A DNA stretch of 64,000 nt from Adiantum capillus-veneris (GCA_014529385.2 CM043956.1:61530120-61594119), one strand, 5' to 3'; numbered from the stretch's first letter, positions 47,386 through 57,917 are shown. The notes: generated from the sequence alone by a model not told the origin. Translations and numbers: made by a program.

Positions 47386-47600
47386 GGCGTGAGATGACGC
47401 TCAGGATGGCACCGCTGATGCTGTGGTGGGAGTACACCCAGATTAGCCCAGCTGGATACTGCGATTTTGTTTTGCCGTGGCGTGAGGATGACGCTCAGAT
47501 TAACACCGTTGTTGCTGTGACGGGAGTACGTCCAGATTAGCACAACGAATACTTGTCGAGCGATATGGGACGCTCATGAGGACAAGGGTTTTTATAAATA
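47386..47600 (+). promoter_or_regulatory. Tandem repeat and TATA box of a nested retroelement leader
   Basis: Two units of about 93 bp start at 47,386 and 47,479, each with GATGACGCTCAG and GGGAGTAC then CCAGATTAG. TATAAATA follows at 47,593-47,600. TGACG motifs are typical of plant enhancers. The TATA box lies 620 bp before the PBS at 48,215. Confidence 0.45.
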
Positions 47601-47832
47601 ATGTATATACCGATCGGACATAATAGCGTCAGTAGAGATTCTTGAGTGAACCTAATCCAAGGGTTGTTGGTTTAAAATTGGACGACTTCTTGTTTGACAA
47701 TTGTTTGTAATACTGTTTGAAGGGCTGTTTTAACGAACCAGTATCATAAATAAAGTAAAGCAACATGTATGTTTAAACAATGTGGTAGTAATTAGATAAC
47801 AAAAGAAGGGTGAGTGTGGTGTGGAAAGTGGG

Positions 47833-47859
47833 AGAATGATACCCCGACGCTATCATTCT
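47833..47859. repeat. Hairpin in the nested leader
   Basis: AGAATGATA, a 9-base loop, and TATCATTCT: a perfect 9 bp stem between the TATA box and the PBS. Confidence 0.5.
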
Positions 47860-48214
47860 ATGGACGGGTGGACCCGATGAGTCGAGTAACTTTCCAACGC
47901 TAGAATTTTTTTTTTAGTCATAAATCTTAAAAGAGACAAACTTTGGCGGCTGTGCTTCTAAAACATGGAGAAAAAAGCGCACAGGTTGGTCACTCTAAGA
48001 TTTATACTTTTATGTATAATTGATTATAGATAGTTTTTAGATAGGGTTATGGTGGTCATGCTCCGCCATAGCGAGATAGGACCAATCCTTCACTAACGGT
48101 TCATGCCCGTGGCTACGTAGTAGCTAAGGCAATGTCCGTTGGTTTTTCCTTATCAGGATTGGAGACCTATCAAAGGTACTCCGCTCCTCTCGACAAGGGG
48201 CAGGGACCTCACAC

Positions 48215-48226
48215 TGGTATCAGAGC
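48215..48226 (+). promoter_or_regulatory. Primer-binding site (initiator tRNA-Met type)
   Basis: TGGTATCAGAGC, the standard complement of the initiator tRNA-Met 3' end, followed by CTAGGTT. No LTR copy was found on the other side of element B, so the owner is unclear: a truncated LTR element or a pararetrovirus-like remnant. Confidence 0.7.
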
Positions 48227-48353
48227 CTAGGTTAAAGCTTGGGGAGATTTTTAGATTGGTGTTTGGATGTTGAAGGATGCAAATGTTTGAAATAATAGAA
48301 GAACCTAGAAAAATTGTTTTGAGTTTTTATATGGTATTGAAGACTGAACTTTC

Positions 48354-48677
48354 TTGGTACAGGAAAATGTTCATTCAGCCTACCAGAAATTCCAGGTGTT
48401 CACCATCATGTTTGAAAATGCATGCCAATCACCAAATTATCATTTTCGAAAAAGGGTGATGATGATTTTGGATAGGGTGTTTGCACCACCTATTCCAAGG
48501 GTGCATAGAGGATGGGGTATCAATTGGAGTCCATCTGGAGGAATCTATACCTATGCTGACAAGATATGGTGCATGGATACCAACCTCAAGAAACTTCGTT
48601 GGGCAGAGGAGTTAAAAGTCATCGAAGTTTATCTTTTCATTGGTACTAAGAATCCGGATGCTACCATTACCTTGTGA
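48354..48677 (+). pseudogene. Unidentified ORF downstream of the PBS, split by element B
   Basis: 107 codons to TGA at 48,677. The same frame continues for seven codons to the element B insertion point, and a compatible open stretch continues after it for about 46 codons from 57,594. Composition is protein-like (WSPSGGIYTYADKIWCMDTN). I do not recognise the family. Confidence 0.35.
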
Positions 48678-48697
48678 GGAGAAAAGATATCTCAGAA

Positions 48698-48948
48698 TGT
48701 GTGCTCCTTGCCGCACTGTCGAAGCAAGGGACTTGCCAATACACCGTGTGCGAGCCACAAACGGCTCCAAGCACACAACAAGCCTAAACTAGCAAGCTCA
48801 AGGAAGCAAAGGGTGTGTCACTCACCGCTCTACGCTCGCCTTCGTGGTGGATTCCTCGCCGCGATGAAGAAGAAGCTGCAGTCGTGCCGCGCTCAACCGC
48901 TTCGCCGCCGTCGTGCCTTCGTAATGCTCGATTGCACACACACTCTCC

Positions 48949-48986
<38 letters not shown>

Positions 48987-49277
48987 AGGAGGTGAAGAAG
49001 AAGAAGATGGAGATGGAGATGGAGCAAGAGCACTCTTCTATTGCACAAATGAGAGAATGAGTAAAAATTAGGTTTAGTTGGCTTTTATAGGAGCTCACCC
49101 CATTCACACTTGGGCGCCCATGCTTAGCCAACTAATCCCTTGAATGTCCCAGTTAGAGTGCGCCTCTCATCGACGATCACTCTACCTTTCCCTATTGGTC
49201 CGACAAGCCCGGTACCTGACTCTAAATAATACAACGTTTATAGATCATAGGGTGTCCGTGTGCCGTGAGGGTTAACA
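48698..49277 (-). repeat. Element B 3' LTR
   Basis: Plus-strand TGTGTGCTCC to GGTTAACA. TATAAAAG (minus) at 49,082-49,089. Contains CT and CA microsatellites at about 48,950-48,986. Confidence 0.9.
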
Positions 49278-49290
49278 TGCCCCCCTTCCT
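49278..49290 (-). promoter_or_regulatory. Element B polypurine tract
   Basis: Minus-strand AGGAAGGGGGGCA directly before the TGTTAACC start of the 3' LTR. Confidence 0.8.
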
Positions 49291-50911
49291 AATGTAGATT
49301 CCGTCCTTGGAAGCTAGTGAGTTGAAGCTGGTTCGTCGAGGTGGAAGAGCATTTGAGATGAATGTCCTTAGCCTTCTTCAGTCACTGCAAAATCAAACAA
49401 CATTGGCACAGTAATTGCATTCTCTTAAAAAGCATATGCAGTTTTAGGTAGACAAATTGATTGGTAAAAGAATTTCAAACAATTTGTTAGCAATGAACAT
49501 TAAATTGCAATGTAATCAAATGCATAAACAGATGTAAAGGTAGAAAATTAAACAAGTCTGGGGTCGCTAATTTGACGGTCGAAAGGCACTAGAGATCGAA
49601 TATTAATACCATGGGTAAGCTTCTTAATTATCTGTGGTCAATTAAGTTGTTTAATCACGAGAGCCAAGTATTGATGTTCGAGGGCTGGCTAGAGGCTATA
49701 TCTAGAAAACCTTGTAGTTAAGCTACCATAAAAGGAATTTCTCATAAAATCATCGCCTGACTGATTACTTTTTCTTTGACCCCCCAAAGTCTTTTCACAT
49801 TGATTCAATTATGATGTGTGTGCTTATTTTGTATGCCTTGGGTTTTTTTCTTCTCAAGGAAAAGCGCCCACACTGGGAACCTCTAGGGCTTTAGTACCAT
49901 AGGCGATACATGTGAGTGAAGTACCAAATCAAGCTGAGATTTCTCTTCCAGCTTAAGATTTTACAGTGTGGCACTTTGATTTTTTGTTTGTTCATTTTTA
50001 GCATTTTAATTTGTAACTTTGGGGGGTCATATAACACTGTTACCCTCCCCAGGCTCATCACATTAGTAAAATCCCTTTATAATACTTAAACTAAAGGTCA
50101 ATAGGGTTAAGCCCACTAGAAAGCCCTAGTACATTTCACACAATGCTGCCTAAATCGGATTAAGAACCTAAGTAACCATTGCTTATTAGGAAGGCATTCC
50201 CCATGGTATTAAGAGAAGATTTCTAATATCTAGCTTGGTCAAACTAGCTTAGTCGGACTGCTTGATTTTTACCCCTAAACAAGTGATTATGACAAAACAT
50301 TACATTGAATTAAATGTTTGATACTAAGCCAATGCGCTGAATATTATGCTACCAATCACAATCAAAGCAGACAAACATGGATGCAAAAAAGATAAGGGCA
50401 ATGCTAATGGACAAGAAACACCTGTTTGTGTTGATGGTCGCGCTTGATTTGAAGTGTGAACGAGAGAAAGATTCCATGAAGGTCCAAATCCTAACCACAG
50501 CAACACGTTCCTGTACACACTATGAAACACAAACAATACCTCTAGGAGGCACATCAGTGGGAAAAGAGACTTCGCTAATCTCTCAACTCTAAAACAGAAA
50601 CACTCCTATCGTACTAATCTTACCTACCCTCCATCACTCAAGTGATAAGGATCAAAGGTGTTTTATGGCATAGGTTTCTGTTTCACTGTACCAATTGTGA
50701 CATGTGTAGGTCTGAGTCAATGTTTTGACTTTTAATGTGCATACTCGTTTGCTAATTGCTCTTGCTCTTTATTATTTTTTTGTTTTTTGTGAGTATAAAG
50801 CTTTATATGTACATTCCCTAAGATTGGTGATTAAGAGGTCAGGGAAAAAGGTTGAGAGGGAAACAAATGAATGATGATAGTCAGCCAACACTCCCCCCTT
50901 CCTTGGGTAGA
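49291..50911. other. Element B 3' noncoding region with a second polypurine-like site
   Basis: 1.6 kb without a recognisable long ORF. The minus-strand end reads like a pol C-terminus (TSFQGRNLH then stop, near 49,297-49,330), just after a splice-acceptor-like TTTTGCAG near 49,388. At 50,891-50,902 the minus strand reads GGAAGGGGGGAG followed by TGTTGGCTGA, a second polypurine tract and LTR-like start. The region may derive from a different element. Confidence 0.5.
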
Positions 50912-53900
50912 TCATACCGTTTGAAATGAGCTTGTCACCCTTTGAAACCAATTGTTCCACTTGGTAATAGGTGAGGATTTTTGCCAGTAGTTTTCTATTA
51001 CCCTAGGTGCCTCGTCAAGTTGCAAGGGTGGTAAGGTACTCTCCCAGGATCGAACTTGAAGTGGTTCATTAGGTGATTCTTGAACACTAGGAGGTGTGGG
51101 TTCTTTTGTAGCTTCATTGAGGTCCACTACTATAGATGGAGGCTGTGTAGAAGCTTTTACCTCTATGGATGTATTACATGAGGAGCTAGAAGCTTCATGG
51201 GACTCCCCCCTTCTTGAGCTAGGTGGAACAAATCGTTCTTTCTTTGGTACCCAAACTAGCTCGGGAGCGGGAGTGTAGCATTCTGTGATTTTTTTCTTTC
51301 CACGATCATTGATTCGTTTTGGAGCTACGGGATTGGGCTCACATGGGTCAGGTGATAGGTAAGAGCACAATCTACGTTTTGGCACCCAGATTTGATCATT
51401 TCCTTGATAGTAGCCTTGGGCTTCCAATAGTAGTTTAGGGATCCATCGCAACATTTTCTTACTTTTATTGGAGCGAGTGGTACGTTTCTTACAAGGCTTC
51501 TGTTTTTTAGCACTAGCTATGGTCACTAAAGAAGCTTTAGGGACCCACTTGTATGTTTTCTTTGTTACCTTAGGATGAGTCTTGTCGGAAGCGATATGCA
51601 TTGCTTGTAGCATATTTAAGGGTATAGGCATTTCATCCCCCTCAGGTGTTACCCAGGTCGTCCCCCTATTTTCCCAAGTGTCTATGGTTGATGCTAGGTG
51701 GACCCAATCCACATTGTCCGACTCAGTCATCCCAGGTAGGATATCCATATAAGGAGAATCTTGGCCAATGTCTGTTTCCTTCTTACAAGTGTAACAATAT
51801 TGTAGTGGGGCCAAGTGAACTGTGGTGTCAGAGCGATGATCAATAATGGTTTTACTCCCTAAGGGGTGTACCTTACCAGTCACCAAATCCACTCTAAGGA
51901 CAGAGTCTTGGAATTGCAAATAGACATGATTTTTAGACCAATCGTGAACCATTTGTGCTTCCCTCATGAATGGTCGTCCTAAAATCATTTCATATGACAT
52001 AAGGTGTTTAGAGAAATCCATTACAATGAACGTATGTCGTACCTTGTGTCCTAGAACTTTGATCTTAAGATCCTTGAGCATCCCCATAGGTTTGGCTATG
52101 GTACCATTTGCCATCTTTACCACAATGTTAGTAACACTGAGGCGGGGTTTTCCCATGGATTCCCAACAATCTTTTGTAACGATGCTAACTCCCGCACCAC
52201 CATCAAGAATTCCCTTTATAGTTAATCCCTTGGTAGTGATGGGTAGGGTCGCATTAGATTCGTCACCTTCAAAATACTGCCCTAATTCGTTAATGGGTAC
52301 CTCAATCACAGACTCGTGTCCATCTAAGTCAAGTGATTGCACATGATTTTCCTCATCAATCATAATCGAGTCAGGCCTATTTGGTTGCGCAAACTGCGGT
52401 AATCCCATTCGTAGCTCTCCGTTAAGGAATGCTTGAAGTGCAAGGAATAACTCAGGATCTCCATACAGCTTTGCTATGATCATGGTTCGGACCTCAGAAG
52501 ACATGAAGTCCACTAGTTTGACAACATTCATTGGCCTTTTGCAGGGTGTAGGTCCTTGACTAGGAACTGGTGAGGATGGAATCTTATATTCCTCAATGGG
52601 ATCAGGTATTCCTTCGTTAAACATCCTTTCCAACAAGAAGGGTGTATGCTCACTTTCTGATGTCCCGTCCTCACTCCCTTCTTGGATGATACTAGATATG
52701 GCTAACGGTCTATGGTTCATGTGGGGTGGATGAACTTGCGTGGGAAACACTGTGTCATGAATTTTGACATGCTTGGGTTCTGGTTCTAGTTTCCTTTGAG
52801 TCTCCTCCACTAAACATCTTAGATGTTTCACCTGCTTAATCTCGTCTACTGGGTTTGGGTACGTCCCAATCTTCTTTTTACGATTCTTCCCTTTTTGCCC
52901 CTGCGGTTTATCTTGGGGGTCTTGGATTGGATTTGGAAACACTTGTGGTGTTTTCAGAGGCTCTTTATGATTTTCTCTTATTCGGTTTTCATTTGGTTCC
53001 ATGTTACGGTTTTCTTTGTCGGTCTTTCCCTTTGTGGTATTGGTTCTAGTCTCCATTGTCTCGACTGAATCTGAATCATCCTCGAGGTCATTCATATACA
53101 CGGGGTCATCTCCTGTTCCTATGTTTGTTTTGGAACTTGGCTTTGAATTTTCCGTATTCTGCGACTTCTTCCTTCGTGTCTTCTTTTTCTTTGCTTGGAT
53201 AACTGACGCGGTATCTCTCTCTTCGAGGATATGGCCTGGCCCTTGAAGCATGGACCGTGTAATCGCATAAGCAGGTGCGACGGGTGGTATTGGCGATGTC
53301 ACACTAGCAATTTCGACCAAATTCAGGGGTATGATTTTAGGCGCATTTGGGTTATAGGGGCATTGGGCAATCAAGTGATCTATGCCACAACGATTACATG
53401 TGAGTATTGGCATTGCAGACGTGCTCCCTTGATTCATTTGCATCTGTGCAGCATTCTTTTGCAGCCTAATAGGGCACTCCGCTACTCGATGTGGTCCACC
53501 ACACTCGTAGCATTGAAGAGGTGGCCTCCTAGCCTGGGTGTTGATATTTTGACCTCTGGATGCGAGAGCAACAGCTTGATAAACCGGCTTGACTTGTCCC
53601 CAACAATCTTCCATATAGTATATAGGAAACTCTTCCAATGTATCAAGTCCGTAGGCAATACTAGTGTCTATTTCCTTCTCACAGCCATTTGGATAAGCAT
53701 TTGATGGCTCGCAACCCACTTGGTTCATAGGGGCAACTCTTGGATGCGGGGGCTGCGGTCCTAGCACAGGAGGTGGTAGCGGTGTAGCTTGTACAACATT
53801 TTGAGATCTAGGGACCATGTGTTGTGGTAGTTGCTCAACAGGTGGAGCAGGCATCAATACAGGAGCTCGAGGTGCATCCGTCCAGGCTACAGGTGGTCTA

Positions 53901-54529
53901 TTTGCCATCATACGTTTGATCATTAAACAATCCTTAGCTTGGTGACCATACCTACCACATGCGTTGCAAGTTCCATTAAATTTTACTCTAAACGTAGGGC
54001 ACTCACTAGTGCTATGTGGACCTAAGCAAATGGAACACCATTGTTGCTCCCTTCTTGGATACATGTGACTATTTTGAGGGGGTCGATTATCCTTAAGAGA
54101 CTCTTGGATTGCCTTGGTGAGGTCTGTCAAGAATGTCTCAAATACCTTTGGCTCATTGGCAATGGGCTTTGCAGTCATGGGTTCATACTCAATGGCTTGT
54201 GAGCTAGTGGATCTCGTGTCAGTAGACACCCTCATGCCTGTTATCATCAAGTTGTCTTCTAATTGGATTGCATTGGCAGTGACATCTTCCCAGGTTGTGA
54301 TACCTCTAATCACTAGTCCATTATAGATTCCTTCATTCCTCAACCCTCGAATGAATCGATCAAGCAGTTGGTTATTGTTGAAGCGCTCATTTACAGGGCA
54401 GCGAGAGTTTAAGTGCTTTAGACGACTAATGAAGTCCCTTACTGACTCTCCTTCCTTACGTTCGGCCTTCTGTAGCTGAGATGCTACACCCCAAAGCACA
54501 CCTTCTCGTATGTACTCCTTTAGAAACAA
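50912..54529 (-). CDS. Element B gag C-terminal part, zinc knuckles and protease
   Basis: 1,205 codons open. Residues 1-100 complete the gag domain (VRDFISRLKHLNSRCP, FIRGLRNEGIYNGL). Four C/H knuckles follow: CSICLGPHSTSEC, CNACGRYGHQAKDC, CYECGGPHRVAEC and CNRCGIDHLIAQC. After a charged linker comes a retropepsin with ILDGGAGVSIVT, then MILGRPFM; the usual D-S/T-G is D-G-G. The tail has four W-x-P-K motifs (KWVPK, RWIPK, IWVPK, VWVPK). The frame is the same as the upstream gag ORF; the reported start is only the first codon after a TGA, so this is not an independent gene. Ends at TGA 50,912. Confidence 0.8.
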   Translation of the reverse strand: MFLKEYIREGVLWGVASQLQKAERKEGESVRDFISRLKHLNSRCPVNERFNNNQLLDRFIRGLRNEGIYNGLVIRGITTWEDVTANAIQLEDNLMITGMRVSTDTRSTSSQAIEYEPMTAKPIANEPKVFETFLTDLTKAIQESLKDNRPPQNSHMYPRREQQWCSICLGPHSTSECPTFRVKFNGTCNACGRYGHQAKDCLMIKRMMANRPPVAWTDAPRAPVLMPAPPVEQLPQHMVPRSQNVVQATPLPPPVLGPQPPHPRVAPMNQVGCEPSNAYPNGCEKEIDTSIAYGLDTLEEFPIYYMEDCWGQVKPVYQAVALASRGQNINTQARRPPLQCYECGGPHRVAECPIRLQKNAAQMQMNQGSTSAMPILTCNRCGIDHLIAQCPYNPNAPKIIPLNLVEIASVTSPIPPVAPAYAITRSMLQGPGHILEERDTASVIQAKKKKTRRKKSQNTENSKPSSKTNIGTGDDPVYMNDLEDDSDSVETMETRTNTTKGKTDKENRNMEPNENRIRENHKEPLKTPQVFPNPIQDPQDKPQGQKGKNRKKKIGTYPNPVDEIKQVKHLRCLVEETQRKLEPEPKHVKIHDTVFPTQVHPPHMNHRPLAISSIIQEGSEDGTSESEHTPFLLERMFNEGIPDPIEEYKIPSSPVPSQGPTPCKRPMNVVKLVDFMSSEVRTMIIAKLYGDPELFLALQAFLNGELRMGLPQFAQPNRPDSIMIDEENHVQSLDLDGHESVIEVPINELGQYFEGDESNATLPITTKGLTIKGILDGGAGVSIVTKDCWESMGKPRLSVTNIVVKMANGTIAKPMGMLKDLKIKVLGHKVRHTFIVMDFSKHLMSYEMILGRPFMREAQMVHDWSKNHVYLQFQDSVLRVDLVTGKVHPLGSKTIIDHRSDTTVHLAPLQYCYTCKKETDIGQDSPYMDILPGMTESDNVDWVHLASTIDTWENRGTTWVTPEGDEMPIPLNMLQAMHIASDKTHPKVTKKTYKWVPKASLVTIASAKKQKPCKKRTTRSNKSKKMLRWIPKLLLEAQGYYQGNDQIWVPKRRLCSYLSPDPCEPNPVAPKRINDRGKKKITECYTPAPELVWVPKKERFVPPSSRRGESHEASSSSCNTSIEVKASTQPPSIVVDLNEATKEPTPPSVQESPNEPLQVRSWESTLPPLQLDEAPRVIENYWQKSSPITKWNNWFQRVTSSFQTV

Positions 54530-54532
54530 CCT

Positions 54533-56092
54533 TCAAAGGGTAGGGTAGATTGTTTTCTCGTCCACCCTTAGGGTCCTATACCAATCTCCAGCCTTCCCAC
54601 TTAATGTCAAGCTTAAGGCATTGCACTTATGTAGTTCGTTGCGTTCCCCTAAGGAATCACATACTTGTTCAAACACTTCAATGTGTTTCCTAGCATCTTC
54701 ATCCCCATTGAATTTTTGCGTGAGTTTGGCAATCTGTACTGCCTTACTTCTAGGCTCTCTATCAGATGCATGACGCATATTTTCCGCGATAGATCGACCT
54801 ATGGTTTGAGCAAACGCTGCCAAGTCACCTATGTGAGGAGGCAGGGCCGGTGGAGGTACTCTTGGAATCATATGTGGGAGAGGGATGGGTACCGGTCTTG
54901 GCATATGTGTGGATGATGCAGGATATGGAACATAACCGGGCATAGGTCCACTCGGATAAGAGCTAGGGAGCGGCACTCGAGGAGCATAAGCAAGTGGTAC
55001 AATTGGAGGTGTGGGGGCCATGTGTGCATAAGGGGCTAGAGGCACATATAGTCGAGGCCCCATATTAGGTACTACGACACTAGGTAGTGGCACTGCGCTA
55101 ACCGTAGATGTCATCGGTACATTCTCTGTCAGGCTTATCCCTGGAGTGAGCACTGTGTTTTCCTTGATAGAGGGTTGAGCCAAGTTAGGGAAGCTAAAAT
55201 TTTCGCTCGGAGGCTCAGATTGCATAGAGACCCCAGGTGAAATGACGTAAGATGGGTCCATGGGGCTCATTAGAGGAGTCTCCATTTGTGATAGAGTAGG
55301 CTGTTGAGCCTTGCTCGTATCCAGAAATCTCATGGGGCCAGTTGAGAGTATATTTACCCCTCGGTTTTGCCTTTCTGATTGAATAATGCCATGGATAACA
55401 TTACAGATCATTTTCTGTTGATCTTCGATGCTCGTGGCACTAGAGGTGGATTGTACAATCTCTATCCATCCTACATGGTAGGCGTGGCCAGAGTGTAGAT
55501 TCGTCAACACCTCAGTGTGGAGGTCGTATGTCCAATGATCATTAATGAACAATCCTTCTAGAGTCGACGTGTTAACGGTTTCTTGTGAGGTAGAAGCAAT
55601 GTTGCTCCCCGTGGTTTTACTTGTCACCAACGGTACTCTAGAGGGAACTTCTGAAGGAGGTAGCTCAACAGGGCCTTCTTGGTAAGAAGTTGGTAGGATA
55701 TCCACATGGACACTCTTTGGGGGTGTGGGGTCCACTTGCGATGTGAAAGGAGAGTCCACTTCCCCACCCCCTTCGTGTGCTTCATTTGCATCAGGTTCCG
55801 AGCGAGTAGCTCTACCTAATGTTTCCATGAAACGGCTAAACATACTAGTACTAGGCTGTGGAGCTTCGGGATGTGCATGGCCTTCTCTCTCAGTGTTTTG
55901 GGTAGGGTATGCTTCCATGATTTCTGAGTCGGAGGAGGAATCACTAGCGGCTATTTTAGGGTCTTGGGTGGTGCTACCTTGTGTCCCTGCTGAGGGTCTA
56001 GAGCTTATCGTGGATGGGTAATGGGTGTCCGTATGAACAGAGGCACCCTCAATATACTCGTGTTCTAGCACCCGCCCAGAGCGTAAGTGCAT
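54533..56092 (-). CDS. Element B gag N-terminal part
   Basis: 519 codons from ATG (MHLRSGRVLEHEY) to TGA at 54,533. The middle is Pro/Ser/Thr-rich. The retrotransposon gag domain starts near residue 450 (AQIAKLTQKFNGDEDARKHIEVF, LSGKAGDWYRTL). The TGA falls inside this domain and the frame continues directly in the 1,205-codon ORF. CGA to TGA is the simplest explanation. Apart from this codon the element has about 1,727 open codons. Confidence 0.8.
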   Translation of the reverse strand: MHLRSGRVLEHEYIEGASVHTDTHYPSTISSRPSAGTQGSTTQDPKIAASDSSSDSEIMEAYPTQNTEREGHAHPEAPQPSTSMFSRFMETLGRATRSEPDANEAHEGGGEVDSPFTSQVDPTPPKSVHVDILPTSYQEGPVELPPSEVPSRVPLVTSKTTGSNIASTSQETVNTSTLEGLFINDHWTYDLHTEVLTNLHSGHAYHVGWIEIVQSTSSATSIEDQQKMICNVIHGIIQSERQNRGVNILSTGPMRFLDTSKAQQPTLSQMETPLMSPMDPSYVISPGVSMQSEPPSENFSFPNLAQPSIKENTVLTPGISLTENVPMTSTVSAVPLPSVVVPNMGPRLYVPLAPYAHMAPTPPIVPLAYAPRVPLPSSYPSGPMPGYVPYPASSTHMPRPVPIPLPHMIPRVPPPALPPHIGDLAAFAQTIGRSIAENMRHASDREPRSKAVQIAKLTQKFNGDEDARKHIEVFEQVCDSLGERNELHKCNALSLTLSGKAGDWYRTLRVDEKTIYPTL

Positions 56093-56990
56093 GTGCTTTT
56101 GATACCCTAAGGTGTCAAAAAGCTGCTCTAGGAGGCCTTGTGACTAGTTTTTAGCGTGTTTTTTGCTTTTTTTTTTTTTGCTAGATTTTTTAGAGCGTGT
56201 CGTGGAATGGGCCGTGTGATAGCTCGAAACGAGTGTATCGGTCAGAGGGTCGTGTCGTGCTTTACAGCCCTCCGTTTGGTCACTCTATGCCCTCGGAATC
56301 CCTAAAACTGTCAATTTCCAGTAGGGAACTAGGCCCAAACTAGAAAGTCTAAGGGTGCAAGTGGGAAGAGAAAGGAGGAGAGTGGAGGACTTGTCCCACA
56401 TGCTCTCATTCTCTCTTGAGGGAGTAGGGTATATATATAAGAGTGAGTCTAGTATATATCATAAGACTGAGGCCTGGGCCTGGGCCTGGGCTTGGGCTTG
56501 GGCTTGGGCTTGGGCTTGGGGAAATGATCCCGATCCCGATCTATCTTTTATACAAACCAGCCCATCCGTTTTAAGAGTCACGTTTTTTATTTTCGAAATC
56601 ACCGCCCGCTCGCTCGCGTTTTTATTTTTTGATTTTTTTTATTTTTTTTTTCTAATGCAGAAAATACAGAAATTGAAACGCAGAAATTGCAGAAATTGAA
56701 AAAACGCAAGAAATGCAGAAAATTGAAAAAGCACAGAAAATGCAGAAAACTGCAGAAATTGGAACTTGACAGAAAATTAAACGCAGAAAATGCAGAAATT
56801 GAAACTTGACAGAACCAGAAAATGCAGAAACGCAAGAAATGCTAACTGTGCACTGCAAACCAGAAAACGTAGAAAACGCAAAAAACAGAAATCTCCACAC
56901 AACTACACACCCTCATTCCCTGCCTTTCCTATGATAGAGATTACACCACAAGAAAGCGTAAAGTGCTAACCGAGCTTAGTGTAGGGCATA
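56093..56990 (-). other. Element B leader with low-complexity repeats
   Basis: 900 bp between PBS and gag. It holds a hexanucleotide array (TGGGCC/TGGGCT) at about 56,472-56,519 and a degenerate GCAGAAA-rich array at about 56,657-56,890. ORFs across these encode only Trp-Ala or Phe-rich runs and are not genes. Confidence 0.75.
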
Positions 56991-57008
56991 TCCCCGGCAG
57001 CGGCGCCA
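56991..57008 (-). promoter_or_regulatory. Element B primer-binding site (tRNA-Asp type)
   Basis: Minus-strand TGGCGCCGCTGCCGGGGA, one mismatch to the plant tRNA-Asp 3' end complement, four bases from the 5' LTR. Confidence 0.9.
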
Positions 57009-57012
57009 AAAA

Positions 57013-57263
57013 TGTGCGCTCCTTGGCGCACTGTCGAAGCAAGGGACTTGCCAATACACCGTGTGCGAGCCACAAACGGCTCCAAGCACACAACAAGCCT
57101 AAACTAGCAAGCTCAAGGAAGCAAAGGGTGTGTCACTCACCGCTCTACGCTCGCCTTCGTGGTGGATTCCTCGCCGCGATGAAGAAGAAGCTGCAGTCGT
57201 GCCGCGCTCAACCGCTTCACCGCCGTCGTGCCTTCGTAATGCTCGATCGCACACACACTCTCC

Positions 57264-57297
<34 letters not shown>

Positions 57298-57588
57298 AGG
57301 AGGTGAAGAAGAAGAAGATGGAGATGGAGATGGAGCCAGAGCACTCTTCTATTGCACAAATGAGAGAATGAGTAAAAATTAGGTTTAGTTGGCTTTTATA
57401 GGAGCTCACCCCATTCACACTTGGGCGCCCATGCTTAGCCAACTAATCCCTTGAATGTCCCAGTTAGAGTGCGCCTCTCATCGGCGATCACTCTACCTTT
57501 CCCTATTGGTCCGACAAGCCCGGTACCTGACTCTAAATAATACAACGTTTATAGATCATAGGGTGTCCGTGTGCCGTGAGGGTTAACA
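57013..57588 (-). repeat. Element B 5' LTR
   Basis: Plus-strand TGTGCGCTCC to GGTTAACA. TATAAAAG (minus) at 57,393-57,400 is the likely promoter box. About 99% identical to the 3' LTR outside the microsatellite. Confidence 0.9.
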
Positions 57589-57917
57589 CAGAATCAATGG
57601 GTCTATAACCAAGTTACAAAAGTTATCCATGGTGGTAGGATTCGACCCATATGTGTATCTCGTAGCTTTCAGGGGTCAAAAGAAACTTATTATTTTGATC
57701 CTTTAGCCTATCCTTTTGTAGTCACTAAACTCAAAATATAGCGACATTACAATCCTTGTACCTAAAGACTACCAACCTTGGTAGCAAATAATATGTGTAT
57801 AAATAAAGTTTGGGTTAATATTATCTTTTGTTTGTATTATTGTCTGATCAAGTCTTGCCTTAAAGTGGATTAAAGTTAGAGTATCCAATAAAGTTTTACT
57901 TAATCTATATTGCACAG

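Larger units (their letters stand above)
48698..57588 (-). mobile_element. Element B: young non-autonomous Ty3/gypsy element (gag-protease only)
   Basis: 8.9 kb, minus strand, flanked by the 5 bp duplication CAGAA (48,693-48,697 and 57,589-57,593). LTRs of about 578 bp differ at about six positions plus microsatellite length, so insertion is recent. It encodes gag and one protease but no RT, RNase H or integrase, and must have been mobilised in trans. This resembles the TR-GAG concept of gag-only plant elements, with a protease added. PBS and polypurine tract are present. Confidence 0.9.
47131..57917 (+). other. Interruption in element C gag: intron or insertion, now containing element B
   Basis: Starts GTTAGT and ends TTGCACAG, with TTACTTAAT as a possible branch site near 57,897. 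Removing it rejoins gag in phase. Without element B it is about 1.9 kb. ACAG occurs at both edges, so a 4 bp target duplication from an insertion fits equally well. Its contents (tandem repeat, TATA, PBS, ORF fragment) look like part of another retroelement. Confidence 0.45.
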
